A stretch of DNA of 64,000 bases from contig CM058238.1 of assembly GCA_030180135.1 (NCBI GenBank), positions 3,358,461 through 3,422,460 of the forward strand. Direction: 5' to 3'. Origin of the DNA: Orychophragmus violaceus. Taxonomy: Eukaryota; Streptophyta; Magnoliopsida; Brassicales; Brassicaceae. This document shows positions 44,031-55,905 of the stretch, piece by piece (within the stretch, counting starts at the first letter, position 1; each line of letters opens with the position of its first letter). The position numbers and the translations under genes were made by a program. Under the pieces are notes generated by a model that was not told the DNA's origin, ran no database searches, and worked only from the letters and a program-made list of their open reading frames with translations.

Positions 44031-45600
44031 ACAAATGAGACCACGATATCATGTAAATACGTTGCGTTTTTTTTGAAATTAACTATTAATTTGGCAAATG
44101 TTATACCGTTATTCAAGCATCACCATGATCAAGATTCGGTCATTTCCATCATAGACGTTGTTGAAATGCTCGTATTACAATTACTGAGGATAAAATAGTT
44201 AGAAAGTTGTAAAAAGTAATGTATGTGATGAGTTTTATTAACAAAAAGAACATGAATTGACGAATTATATATAATTGCAAAAAGAAAAAAATCGTGAGTT
44301 ATAAGAAGACAGAATCTTGGAATTCAAAAGAAGTTATAGTTTCCTAATGAAGAATTTCGAAGATGCTCGTAAAATACTAAAAATAAATAATGAAATAATG
44401 GTGGATAGGAGCATTCTGAAAAATTCGATTCTCTTCTCAATGTAATTGTATCCATCACTACGACATTGGACGGTGTTGCTCTTAATTGGCTCATATTATA
44501 ATATATCTATGAAAGTTTCTATAACTTCGCTCTTCATCAAAATGTCAAATTGATATGTTATGCTGAAATATGGATTAATGTTTTAGTTTGCACAAAAAAA
44601 AAAAAAAAAAAAAGATTAATGTTTTAGATTTACCAACACCGGTTAGACAAAAATGCAGTTTGTTAGCGATGGTTCAATAACATGATTTTTTTTTTATCAT
44701 CACTAGTTGAGTATACTAACACTGTAGTGCACTAACACGAATTGGTATTAGTCTTTGTTCCACCTAAAAGTTATTCACAAAATGACACATGTTTGTCTAG
44801 CTGACCCTAGCGTTGACTTTCAACACTAACATCATGTGAGGGTTAGGACAACCTTATTGAACCTATCTTAATAAAAACTTAATAAAAACATAATAAACAA
44901 CATAATAAACAACATATCCAAATACATAGTTAAAGCCCTAGTTGGGGATTAAAGATAATAATAATATAGAGTTTAATGTAAATTTTGAATCACAATATAA
45001 AAGAAAACATAACAAACTTAAATTTCTGAAGACGCCTCATAAGTACTTTACATTTTGTTCCCGATCAAAGTCATATTTAAGAACATGAATAAAATATATA
45101 CCATTCTCGAAACTACTAAACTTTCATAATTCATTTTTTTTTTTGACTTAAACAGAACACTATGCGTGGTGGCATGCGTAAAGAACTTCCACGATATATG
45201 GAGGAACAACTTGATGAACATTCCATATAAAATATTATATTTATAAGCACTTAGACAGCATAAATTCTTTCTAATTATATAATCATAAACGTAGTATGTC
45301 CTTAATATATTAAAGATCTATACAAGTTTGAAGTAATAATGAGGTTTTAAACCTTTTATCAATATAAACAGTATATTATATATGAGTGATTAAGTCGACC
45401 CAAAAAGGTGCGGAGGAGAAAACAAGCATTTGATTCTCTCTTATATTTATTTATGCATCCTTCACTAATGATGGTGGAGAGAAAAAGAAAAAATACCCAA
45501 CAAGCAAATATTGTCAAAATTGAAATAATTGTTATACGAAATATTTGTATATTTTTAGTTAATTAATTAATATTCTAACTTTTCATGGCTTATATAAGAA
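44031..45600. other. AT-rich intergenic sequence upstream of AAP2
   Basis: No gene recognised. A poly-A tract of about 21 bases lies near 44593-44613, with ATTAATGTTTTAG on both sides of it (44574 and 44616), which may mark a tiny insertion. The AAP2 TATA-like GGCTTATATAAGAAG lies near 45588. Confidence 0.5.
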
Positions 45601-46165
45601 GATGACCAAACACAGATTGAAATGCAGCAGCAGCTCATATCATCACCCATCTCCTTTAGTTCTATCTTGCTCTTCTTTCTTTCTGTTCATAGCTTTGTAA
45701 TAATAGTGTCTTACTTCTCCTACCGCTCAATAAGAGGAGGTACTATTACTACTTGTATATTCTTAGCAATATATAGTTTCGATTTTTATAATTTCAATTC
45801 AAATTCAGATTTTAATCAACTCTTCACAAATAGATGTGTGTGTCTATTTTTCGTATTTACCTTTTTCTCTAGAGAACTATCTCCGTCGGTGACAATTCAT
45901 TGTGGATTTACCGTCCGTTTGTGAGTTTAGTTGTCTGTGTATGAGCTTTAGATTGCGGAAAGAATTTGTTTCTTGTCAACTTAATTGTCCAATATTAGTT
46001 TTTTTGTAAACCATGGTTGGTGTCTTTTGTTATATATAAGATGTCAGAAACAAAATTTAGAGTGTTTTGCACTTCATGTAATAAATAATGTTTTTTAAAA
46101 AATGTAATCAATAATGTTAATGGAAAAAACAAGTATACTAATTTTAGTTTCATACCAAGTAACAG

Positions 46166-48493
46166 ATGGGTGAAACCGCTGCCGTCAACAACCACCATCA
46201 CCACCACCACCACGGGCACCAAGTCTTTGACGCGGCCATCCATGACGCCGTCCCTCAACAACCAGCTTTCAAATGCTTCGACGATGATGGCCGTCTCAAA
46301 AGAACCGGTTACAATCTAAACAAAACAAAATGTCTACTTTCTTTCATTGCTTCATATTACACAACAGCTGAAAATGTATTTTGTTGTTGTTGTTATAATT
46401 CAGGGACTGTTTGGACCGCAAGCGCTCATATAATTACAGCAGTTATTGGATCCGGCGTTCTCTCGTTGGCATGGGCGATTGCACAGCTTGGATGGATCGC
46501 TGGACCTGCGGTGATGCTATTGTTCTCTTTCGTTACACTCTACTCTTCGACCCTTCTAAGCGACTGCTACAGAACCGGAGATGCAGTCTCCGGCAAGAGA
46601 AACTACACTTACATGGACGCAGTTCGATCCATTCTCGGTAATAATTCAGATACTTTATAGTTTATAGTAACGACTTCGCTGCTCTGTTTTGCTCTGTTTT
46701 GAGATGTTCTGCTTTTATATAGGTGGGTTCAAGGTCAAGATCTGTGGGATGATTCAATACTTGAATCTTTTCGGTGTCGCGATCGGTTACACAATTGCCG
46801 CATCCATAAGCATGATGTGAGTATTTATTAGTTTACTTGTAAAACAATCTTCAAACAAAGAACGAGACGAGTAAAGGGTTTTAATATTACATTGATGGAT
46901 TCATGCAGGGCGATCAAGAGATCGAATTGTTTCCATAAGAGTGGAGGAAAAGACCCGTGTCACATGTCGAGCAATCCTTACATGATCATATTTGGTGTGA
47001 CAGAGATCTTGCTCTCTCAGGTTCCTGATTTCGACCAGATTTGGTGGATCTCCATTGTAGCAGCTGTCATGTCCTTCACTTACTCTGCAATTGGTCTAGC
47101 TCTTGGAATTGTTCAAGTTGCTGGTGAGATATAACTACAAAAAGATGCTCATAATCTTCATGAGAATTGAAAAAAATTGCTAAATCTTGATTTGAAATCT
47201 CTCAGCTAATGGAGTTTTCAAAGGAAGTCTCACAGGAATAAGCATTGGAGCTGTGACTCCAACACAGAAGATATGGAGAACCTTTCAAGCACTTGGAGAC
47301 ATTGCCTTTGCTTACTCATACTCTGTTGTCCTAATCGAGATTCAGGTACAAAATATTCAATTTTTCTAAAACCCAAAAAAAGGAAAAGATTCAACTTTTT
47401 AGTTAAAAAAACGAGAAAATAATCATAAAAATCTTCAACTTTAAATTTTCTACCATTTAAAACACCATCTTCCGATTCGGCCATTTAAAGTATTAAGTTA
47501 TAGACCGTACGATTTATTTTAAATTTATGTTGACTAAGCCAAATTAGTCATAAAACGACGTTATAGATAATTTTTAGATAAATTAAAACGACGTTGTTTT
47601 GTGACTTATTCGGTTTTTTTTTTACAACAAAATAAAACTTATTAGGTTTAGTCAACATAAATTTAAGATTAAATTGTACAATCAACCATAACTTGATGCT
47701 TTAAATGTTCGGATCCAAAGTTGGTAATTTAAATGGCTGAAATTTAGGAGTGAAGATTTTTATGACATTTTCCGTTAAAAAACAAACAACTTTTTAGGTT
47801 TCAAATTTAATTTTTTTTTTGGTTCTTGGTATGTAGGATACTGTAAGATCCCCACCGGCGGAATCCAAGACGATGAAGAAAGCTACAAAGATCAGCATTG
47901 CCGTCACAACCGTCTTCTACATGCTATGTGGCTCAATGGGTTACGCCGCCTTTGGAGATGCAGCACCCGGAAACCTTCTCACGGGTTTCGGATTCTACAA
48001 CCCGTTTTGGCTCCTTGATGTAGCCAACGCCGCCATTGTCGTCCACCTCATCGGAGCTTACCAAGTCTTTTCTCAGCCCATCTTCGCCTTCGCCGAAAAA
48101 TCAATCTCAGAGAGGTTTCCAGACAATGACTTGCTCACCAAGGAACTCGAAATTAAAATCCCCGGGTTTAGGTCTCCATACAAAACAAACGTTTTCAGGG
48201 TAGTATTCCGTTGTTGTTTCGTCGTTCTAACCACAGTGATATCTATGCTAATGCCGTTCTTCAACGACGTGGTCGGGATCTTAGGGGCCTTAGGGTTTTG
48301 GCCCTTGACGGTTTATTTTCCGGTGGAGATGTATATAAAGCAGAGGAAGGTCCAGAAATGGAGCACGAGGTGGGTTTGTTTACAGATGCTTAGTGTTGCT
48401 TGTCTAGTGATCTCGGTGGTGGCCGGAGTTGGATCAATCGCCGGAGTAATGCTTGATCTTAAGGTCTACAAGCCTTTCCAGTCAACGTATTGA
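46166..48493 (+). CDS. AAP2: Amino acid permease 2
   Basis: Six coding exons (46166-46307, 46404-46637, 46723-46816, 46909-47123, 47206-47345, 47837-48493) join to 493 residues, the same length as Arabidopsis AAP2 (At5g09220), which it matches nearly throughout. The His-rich N-terminus (NNHHHHHHHGHQVFD) is an AAP2 trait. It is an AAAP-family proton-coupled neutral/acidic amino acid importer with about 11 membrane spans (GSGVLSLAWAIAQLGWIAGP is the first conserved pair; the end is KVYKPFQSTY). Family knowledge: AAP2 acts in phloem, moving amino acids from xylem to phloem. A 5' UTR intron probably ends at CAG just before the start codon (46163-46165). The TATA-like box and a likely first exon lie near 45590-45740. 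Intron 5 contains a MITE. Confidence 0.95.
47411..47773. repeat. Mutator-type MITE in AAP2 intron 5
   Basis: Imperfect long inverted repeat: the left side starts CGAGAAAATAATCATAAAAA, and the reverse complement of the right side starts CGGAAAATGTCATAAAAATC. Both include TTAAATTTATGTTGACTAA further in. It is flanked by the 9-bp repeat GTTAAAAAA (47402-47410, 47774-47782). The centre carries AAAACGACGTTGTTTT, resembling the AAAACGACGTCGTTTT of the foldback element at 29526-30852, so the two may be related. Confidence 0.8.
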
Positions 48494-50423
48494 TGATCCC
48501 ATGATGGTAACGGACCAACAATGAACAGAAGAACATTGGTGTACTATAAAGCTTATTGTTTATATTACGGATTTGGAAAAGAATTGAAAATGTGTATAAT
48601 GTAAGTTTCCATTTTCGTATCGTATCATCTTTGTAATAAATTTATAAAATATGTTATATATTAAGTTATATAATTGGTGTGTTTCTTTTCTGTACTAATT
48701 AGTTTGTAGTATTTGGTTGTTACTTGTTCAATTGGTTAAATTGTAATGTTACAATTTTGTGTTTAAACTCACAGTGATAACTATATATTGCATCTTTTGT
48801 GTTGTTCTAAATGACATAAATTTTAAAGTACCGATAAATCTTGAGTGAGCAGAAGAATATCACGAGATCATGATTTTTTTTTATCGAGAGAATGAAAAAT
48901 CTCCTTAAACTTTTTAATTTCGTTGTCAAAAAAAAAAGAAACTTTTTAATTTCTTATTATTTCGGATTTGAAACTTATATAAAGGAATCTAAAAGTTTGT
49001 AAATATTAACATTCACATTAATACAAACTCTAGAACAAAGAGTATTTGTCTTAATATCGTTTCCTTTCTAAGTTTTACGCAAAATCGTTTCTTTTTCTAG
49101 AGCTTTACTCGAATTCTTACAACATTTTGTTATGAATGAATGAGAAATATGGTGATGGTAAGATAGAATATGAATCAAAGTGACACTGACATTTCATTGA
49201 TTTTCTATAATAATAAAGTGAGTTTAAAAAGGAGCAATTTGGATGGTTTAGCTTAAAAGAGAAATTCCTCTATAGTGAAATTAAGCTGTCCACCCAGCAC
49301 CACGGCAGCCTCTATTGCAATAATTTTATTTGATAATGCTCTTCCTTTTTCTAATACTCAATCTCACTTATCAAAAAAAACATGTAGGGTTCTTGGATCT
49401 TGGAAATGATCAGAATCTTTGAAACTTTGGGAAGTATCTATAATTAATTACACACAAGTGTCTGAAAGCTACAACTCATAAAGTTTCAAGGTTTGGTACT
49501 AAATGCATCTACAGTCAGATACATGTCTTCCTCGTGCTCTAAATTATTCACTAATCAGAGGGTAAACAGTTTCTTACACAGAGGAAACATATGACTGAGA
49601 TATTGAGAAGATGCAGAGAGTTCATCAACCAGCAGATGAATGAAGTGCTGAGTTTGTGCTGTCGAATGATGCAGCCAAAGTTAGTCAGTGATTGACATGA
49701 GATACACAGAAAGATTGATAGAATTGAGTGTAGTAAAATGAAGCAGCACATGATCCACATGATCCACATGATACCTCCAAGATAGTTAGCTCTCATGACC
49801 TCTTTCGAAAACAGATTCTCATAAAAGATCGTTAGCTGACATTACAGCTCAGGTTAATAACATGACTTGTTCGTAGTTTACTCAAAGTTACAAGACTCAT
49901 CTACAAAGTTACTGCTAGTTTTACCACTTGTTCAAGCTGAGCTCGTAGGCGGTATTGGGCAAGGAGTTATGCTGGATGAAGTATCACTAGAGAGAGCTGG
50001 ACGAATTGATTGTATGATAGCACAAAAGTTTGTTTTGGATTGGCAGCTGATGCAATGTTTCATAACGAGAAACACAAGTTTACATGTACTGTTTTCCCCA
50101 GTTCTAAAGGGCAATACCGGACCTTGTCACCTAGAGAACAATCAATCAAGTGGCTATGTATGTAGTTCACCAAACTTGATTCAATTTTTAATGAACACTT
50201 CTATTCCTGCAAATGTATCTCAAGTTGTAATTTCACAGAAAATAAGGAGCAATCATCATTTCTAATGCATATAATCGACGTCCCGACCAAAAGAGACACA
50301 AAGAGTCGATGATACACAGTCAACTTGCCGCAGCTTACAGTTGCAGAACATAGTGTTCTGTCAAAGACTCTAGCATATCCAGATTAAACTTCACTACGGA
50401 TGATACATTACATATTTTAAAAC
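48494..50423. other. Intergenic region between AAP2 and KIWI
   Basis: No intact gene. Two short pieces (about 49658-49710 and 50003-50057) translate on the minus strand to related peptides, CISCQSLTNFGCII and CISCQSKTNFCAII, suggesting a small tandem duplication or decayed repeat. In A. thaliana I recall a sirtuin gene (SRT2) and a KELP-like gene in this interval; neither is seen here. Confidence 0.5.
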
Positions 50424-51255
50424 CTAAGAAAGGTCAGAAAGCGCCTTATCAATACCCTCTGTGTGGTTCTTAAGAGTGTTCCACTGCAATGTAAGAACAC
50501 ATCATGAGTAAGACATAAGCAGATAACAACAACAAAAAGCAAAGACTTGTGGAATGAATTCATGTTAAATACCTGATCCACACTTAGAGAGATACCTGCA
50601 TAATATAAACAAACTTGTCAATGTCAACACAAACAAATGTTAGCTGTTCCTAGAGGCAAATAGTACCGACGCTACACTAGTACATAACATTCCCAACAGC
50701 AGAATTGCACGTTATAAAACCCTAATATGATGCAGTTACTTTAACAGTCTCCATTCCAGAGTAGATGCAACTAAACTAACAGAGGAGAAACACAATTTTG
50801 CAATGGTGAATTGTGAGAACACTTATAAGAAAGAAAAAGAAGTTACCTTTCTTGCCTGGCAAAGTTTTACCGTCCTTGACATAGAACTCACGTATGTCAA
50901 TCCAAATTTTCCCGTTCCAATTCCTCACAGAGACTCTCCTATTCTTAGATATCTGAATATAAACCCAGCAAACAATTATAAACCCTAATTTCATAAAACC
51001 CTAATTTGAGCAGAAACCCATTAACAAAATCAGAACTTTATCGAATTCTAAATCTTAAAGTTGCAGTAGATACGAGACTGGAATGTTATACAGACGGATA
51101 GAGGGAGAGAGCAGACTAACATTACAGACGACGATGTCGTCCGACTCGTCGGAAGATTCGGCTGGCTTTGCGACTTTCTTAGCCGGCGCGTGGGTTTCAG
51201 ATTCGTCATCTGATGCTCGGACTTCCTCGTCTTTTCGTTTTCCTCTCCACGACAT
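50424..51255 (-). CDS. KIWI: KIWI, PC4-type ssDNA-binding transcriptional coactivator
   Basis: Four exons (51255-51121, 50952-50847, 50595-50573, 50483-50424) join in frame to 107 residues, the length of Arabidopsis KIWI (At5g09250). The N-terminus is charged and Ser-rich (MSWRGKRKDEEVRASDDESE) like the regulatory tail of PC4. It is followed by the single-stranded-DNA-binding domain (ISKNRRVSVRNWNGKIWIDI, then REFYVKDGKTLPGKKGISLS). The C-terminus WNTLKNHTEGIDKALSDLS completes the PC4 fold. Role: general positive cofactor in transcription. A 23-bp exon is unusually short but required for the frame. It shares a compact divergent promoter with the VPS20 gene. Confidence 0.95.
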
Positions 51256-51705
51256 TTTTCTCGAGTAAATGACCTGTTAAAAAAGCAGACCCAGAACAGA
51301 AAAGCTCTCTTCAGACCAAAAGTAAACTCGCAAGCCCAAAATTCAGACAATTTACAAAACTAAGGAACCGAGAGAGAGGACCTGGTAGTGACGCTGCAGC
51401 GGAGAGAAAGCTCTCTTCTTTACAGATTCTTAAGGGAAGTGAGACGCCATGTCTCTTCTCGAGTATTTATGAAATGCGTTCACAGTTGTTAGATTCGGAA
51501 CGCAGTTTTAAAACGCGAGTTTGAGAAAACGCGCGGCTAAAATTAAAAGGCGGAAAGCTTTTTAGGCTTTGTGGTTTGGGGCTGTTTATGCAAGTTTTCC
51601 AACTGGTAAAAATAAAAAAATTGGACTTGGTTTGAAACCGCATAGCTCTTCACAATTCTCCCAGTTGTCAAATTTTTTGTTGTTGGATTGGATAAAGTGG
51701 AGTAG
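51256..51705. promoter_or_regulatory. Divergent promoter of KIWI and VPS20, 450 bp
   Basis: The start codons face away across 450 bp. The region includes CGCG-containing words (AAACGCGAGTTT, AACGCGCGGC, about 51510-51535) and GGCGGAAA (51550), which resembles an E2F-type site. This suits two housekeeping genes without an obvious TATA box. Confidence 0.5.
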
Positions 51706-53115
51706 ATGGGGAATTTGTTCGTGAAGAAACCAAAGATCACGGAGGTTGATCGAGCCATTCTCTCTCTCAAAACCCAAAGGCGCAAGCTTGGTCAATATCA
51801 GCAACAGGTTCTTCATTCCTTCTACCGCTTTGTGATTGATTTTGTTCGAATTGGATCTATTTCTGGAATCTGAGATTGAAAGGGTGATTGTTTGATTCAC
51901 CAATAGGTATCTGCTAATTGTAATATACTCGTTTGTTTATTGCTTGTTCAAAGACTGGATTTTTCTTCCATTGTTGTTAAATGGTTGATGATATTGCCTT
52001 CACAATCCGTCTTCTATCCAAATTTTGATTCTTTTGTCATGCTAATGATAATCACCGGTTGTTAATTGGTGAGATTGATCGCTGAGAAGTGGAATGCAAT
52101 TTCTTGTAACCTTAGCTTTGCTTTCTGTCTCTTAAACCCTTCTATTAGCTTGAGAAAGTGATTGAAGCTGAAAAGCAAGCTGCGAGAGACTTAATCCGTG
52201 AGAAGCGAAGAGAAAGGGCTTTGTTAGCATTGAAGAAGAAGCGGACGCAAGAAGAGTTATTGAAGCAAGTGGATCAGTGGGTCATCAATGTTGAACAACA
52301 AGTAAATACATGTGTTCTCTCGCATCTTGTTCTCCTATCACAGTTGATTTAGCCTTTTGAAGAAACCTAATCAAACGTTGTTATGACTCAGTTGGCAGAT
52401 ATTGAACTTACAAGCAAGCAGAAGGCAGTCTTTGAGAGCTTAAAGCAAGGTAATAGTGCAATTAAGGCGATTCAGAGTGAAGTCAACCTTGATGATGTTC
52501 AAAAACTAATGGATGACACTGCCGAGGCCAAGGCTTATCAGGATGTGAGTTTTGTGTTCCTTTTGTTTACATGGTTCGTTTGTAGCTACAATCATGTGTA
52601 TATTAGGAGAGCTTATCTTCTTGATCTTGAGTATCCTTTGCTTTTGTCTAACTTGTTAATCTACTTGGATCTTAGGAGCTGAATGCCATATTGGGCGAGA
52701 AACTAACAGCAGAAGATGAAGAAGAGATCTTAGCAGAATTCGACAACCTTGAAAGTCAGGTATCACATCACATTATGTACCTATTAATGTTTCTTCTAGT
52801 ACCATTGACTTTGTTATAATCTTCTTGAATGGAGTCAAAGTGTGATATATAATGTTTGTTTGTTTGTTTAAAGCTCAATGTTGAAGACATGCCTGACGTG
52901 CCTACACAAGAGCCTGTGCGTGAAGAAGCCGAGATATTGGGTCTCCCTAATGTGCCAACAAAACAACCCATCGCTCCTAATGCAGAAATTGTTTCAACAA
53001 AGAGAAAAGGTTTTGTTTTCTTGTTTGTGTGAGTAACAATTGTTTCATACAAAGAACCTTAAAGTGAGGCATGCTTTCTTTGGTTGCAGTTGTTGAAGAA
53101 CCTCTGGAAGCTTGA
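51706..53115 (+). CDS. VPS20: VPS20, ESCRT-III subunit (CHMP6-like)
   Basis: Six exons (51706-51807, 52149-52301, 52392-52544, 52676-52759, 52874-53009, 53090-53115) give 217 residues. The N-terminus MGNLFVKKPKITEVDRAILS carries the Gly2 myristoylation site and acidic/basic helix typical of VPS20/CHMP6. Long charged helices follow (EAEKQAARDLIREKRRERAL, KKKRTQEELLKQVDQWVIN), then the acidic C-terminal region with a MIM-like VEEPLEA end. Family role: VPS20 links ESCRT-II to ESCRT-III assembly on endosomes for multivesicular-body sorting. It corresponds to VPS20.2 (At5g09260). The final donor (AAAG|GTTTTG) is weak but gives the expected short last exon. Confidence 0.92.
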
Positions 53116-53474
53116 GTCAGAAGAGAAGAACATGATCGAACTATATAGCCCCCATTCTTTGGATACTTTTTTCTTCTGGGTTCTTGAAGCTCCTTGTGTA
53201 AAGCTTGTAAAAGAACGAAGTTCTTGGAATTTCCTCTGTCACAAAAAGTGCTGTTGATCATTATGGTATATGAATGATTTGGTTGGTTTCTAAAAATCAG
53301 AGTCTTTGATCTGAACAAGCAACGAATTGATCTATAACAATTAACAAGGTTATTTTGTAAATGGAAAACGTCATTCATAATACCAATGTTGTTATCAGAT
53401 TTCAGTATATGTATTACAAATGAAATAAATAGGGAAGAGTGGAGATTGATTTTTCATGTGTTAAAAGATAATGC

Positions 53475-53754
53475 TTTGATTGGTAACACCTAAAATGGCA
53501 GAATTGAATTTAAAAACGTGATTCCATAAATTTTGCGTTTTAATGCAATTCCGCCATTCCGCGAGTTACTAATCAAGTTAACATTAATTCAACTAATCAC
53601 TTTGATGCAGAATGAATTTTTCTGTAATTTTTAGCGAAAACGTAGACTTGCGTTTTCGCCTTTTTTTTTATTACACAATTTTTTATGATTGGTAATTTTT
53701 TTGCTGAAAGATATTTTTAAATGCGATTCGGCTATTCCGGAGGTTACCAATCAG
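53475..53754. repeat. MITE-like inverted repeat
   Basis: The left end TTTGATTGGTAACACC...GAATTGAATTTAAAAA matches the reverse complement of the right end, TCTGATTGGTAACCTCC...GAATCGCATTTAAAAA. Internal copies of ATTCCGCCATTCCGCGAGTTACTAATC make further partial inverted repeats. About 280 bp, in the interval between VPS20 and the small membrane protein gene. Target duplication not resolved. Confidence 0.7.
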
Positions 53755-54621
53755 ACCAATATTTTTGTTTGGTACTCTTTGGGAAAGTAGACAATATTTT
53801 AGAAACCAAAACAAAACCCAGAAGAAGAAAAAAACCAACAGGGAAGCGAGCATATTTGAACCACACTGCATCATCTGTCAGACTCAGCCAATCAATATCT
53901 CGATCTGGTTGGGTTTTTATAGGGTTTAGCTCTCTGAGCTTCATTTGGAAATCCTCTAGAAGAAGCTTCATTTGTCAACGATTCTTCTAACTCCTGGTAA
54001 CTTTGTTTAGAAGAGATAAGATCCTCCTGTTTATGATTTTGAAGAATAGAGAGAATATAATTTCATTTCGTGATTTTTCTCTGCCTGTAGCCATACATCT
54101 TCTCTTGATTCATAGAAAATGTTCGTGCAAATACCTCAGATATTGTTGTTGCGTTTATAAATTTGATAGATCTCTCCCCCAATTTGGTTTCGAGGGTTTC
54201 TGCAAAGTTTATCTCTTTCGTCCCTCTTTTTGGTTGCATCTTCCTCCAAATCCTAACAAACTGTCCCAAGTCTTTGCCTTGCCTATGGATATGAATATTC
54301 ATGAAATTTCCCATTTTTTTTTTGTATGAATCTTTTGGATTGACCTTTTTATAGATATCTTAGTAGTATCTCAATTCAGAAAATTATTCTTAGTCTGCAA
54401 TTTGGAAGTACTTCATTGTATAAGCTTTGAGATTTTACAACGAAAGGAACAATTTTTAAGTAAGGATCCTATAACATGAACTCTTCTTTTTATTTGTTGA
54501 TAATTATCAGTCTTGTTGATTCAAGTTATAGTTAAGGAATGAGCTTAGCCTTTATTTTTTCCCTTTTTTGGTTTGCTTGGCTTCGCTTCAGATTTAGTCA
54601 GAAGCTGGTTGGTGACCTGAG
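53755..54621 (+). promoter_or_regulatory. Promoter and probable 5' UTR intron of the 54622 gene
   Basis: A likely non-coding first exon ends near 53998 (CTCCTG|GTAACT). The intron would end at a TTCAG near 54589 before the start codon. Inferred from splice-like sites only. Confidence 0.4.
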
Positions 54622-54951
54622 ATGGCGACAGAGCAGAGGGGATTAGAAGATCAACAAAACCAAGTGGCTCCTGGTTTTATAGGAGCAATTGAAGAACAAT
54701 ACAAGAAACTCAGAGATCACGCCGAAGCTTATCCATATGTTTGGGGTTCTTATACTGTTGTCTACGGTGGTCTTTTCCTTTGGACTGCTTATAGATGGAG
54801 GAAGCTGAGGAGAACTGAGGATCGAGTTCGTGGCCTTCAGACTAAACTTAGGAAACTCGTCCAAGACGAACAAGAAGCAGTAACAGCTTCTAAATCTGCT
54901 CAATCAGTGGACAAGTCTTCTTCAGTTTCTGACAAGACATCAGTGCCTTAA
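54622..54951 (+). CDS. Small single-pass membrane protein, unknown function (At5g09270-like)
   Basis: Single exon, 109 residues. Residues 20-40 are charged (EEQYKKLRDHAEAYPYVWG). One hydrophobic segment follows (SYTVVYGGLFLWTAY), then a basic RWRKLRRTEDRVRG that would sit on the cytosolic or stromal side, a predicted amphipathic helix, and a Ser/Lys-rich tail. Position between VPS20 and the pectate lyase matches At5g09270. No functional motif is known to me. The start is the first Met after the probable UTR splice site. Confidence 0.75.
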   Translation: MATEQRGLEDQQNQVAPGFIGAIEEQYKKLRDHAEAYPYVWGSYTVVYGGLFLWTAYRWRKLRRTEDRVRGLQTKLRKLVQDEQEAVTASKSAQSVDKSSSVSDKTSVP

Positions 54952-55570
54952 TTAGTTACTAGTTTATAATCAAAACCATTGTCACTGCTAGTTTCTTCCA
55001 ACGGAATCAGTATTCATGGGGTTAATCTGTTTTGTTACAATGCTTTTGTCAAATTCATGTACATTGAGAGATCGAGTATTCATACAAAGAATTTGTTGGA
55101 TGTTTTTGGATTAAAGAGAATTTGATATGATTTTCTATGAATCAAAATTGTATTTAGAGTTAGATCATCGAAATAAAAACTTTCGCTGTGAAATAATTGA
55201 GAGTTTAAAAAAGAGGTCGAATATATTTTGTCGAAATGATTTTTGTGTTGGATGAATAATCTCTAAAAAATGATTTCTCTTCTCCTTATATAACTTCAAT
55301 CCTCGATCTTCTTGTTTCGGTTTCTTGTAAGTTCTTGTTGGTCACGTTTTCATCTGTGATTCGTGGAGATTATTTAAACTGATGAAGATTCTTTCTTGAT
55401 AGAGGTCGTCGTCTTTACATTGATGTCGGTCTCCTTTAGCTTGATCTAACCTTTAATGAATGTATAAATCCTTGAGCCATATTGAATCGTGGTTTAATGG
55501 GTTCGGTTCATGACTAGGCCGATTATTTCGTGAGCCGAATTTCTTGGTGAAAAATCCAGCACCAACATAC

Positions 55571-55905
55571 ATGAATGAAGAAGAGAATGCGTTGAAATGT
55601 TAAAACGCCAAAAAGTTATGTTGAACGTTGCTGTTTTAGCAGATGGAGGCTCTATAAAGTTAAAATGTTATGCACCGATTATTTGTTTGCGTTTCTGTGC
55701 TATAATAGCTTTCTTTGTTAGTTTCTTTCTTCCAACCGAATCAACATTATCAGTTTTAACTCTGCTTTGTTTAAACTTTTATTTGTTTATCAGTATATAT
55801 TACATATGCATTTTGATGTACATGAATGAAAAAGACAAGAAAACGCTGAAATGTTGAAACGCTAAAAGTTTCATGTAAGCGTTGTTGTTGTTCTAACAGA
55901 CGGAG
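55571..55905. repeat. Direct repeat at the 3' end of the pectate lyase gene
   Basis: Two similar ~90-bp segments start with ACATGAATGAA (55569 and 55820) and run through GCGTTGAAATGTTAAAACGC / ACGCTGAAATGTTGAAACGC to AGCAGATGGAG / AACAGACGGAG. The second copy covers the last codons and stop of the lyase (55893-55905). Part of the gene's end has thus been copied about 250 bp downstream (in gene orientation). Confidence 0.7.

Noticed and set aside
45622..45924. 100-residue frame upstream of AAP2
   Set aside because: It lies over the probable 5' UTR exon and intron of AAP2, is low-complexity Phe/Ser-rich and has no recognised relatives.
49867..50265. 132-residue plus-strand frame downstream of AAP2
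   Set aside because: No recognisable domain, and the only repeated similarity in the area is on the other strand.
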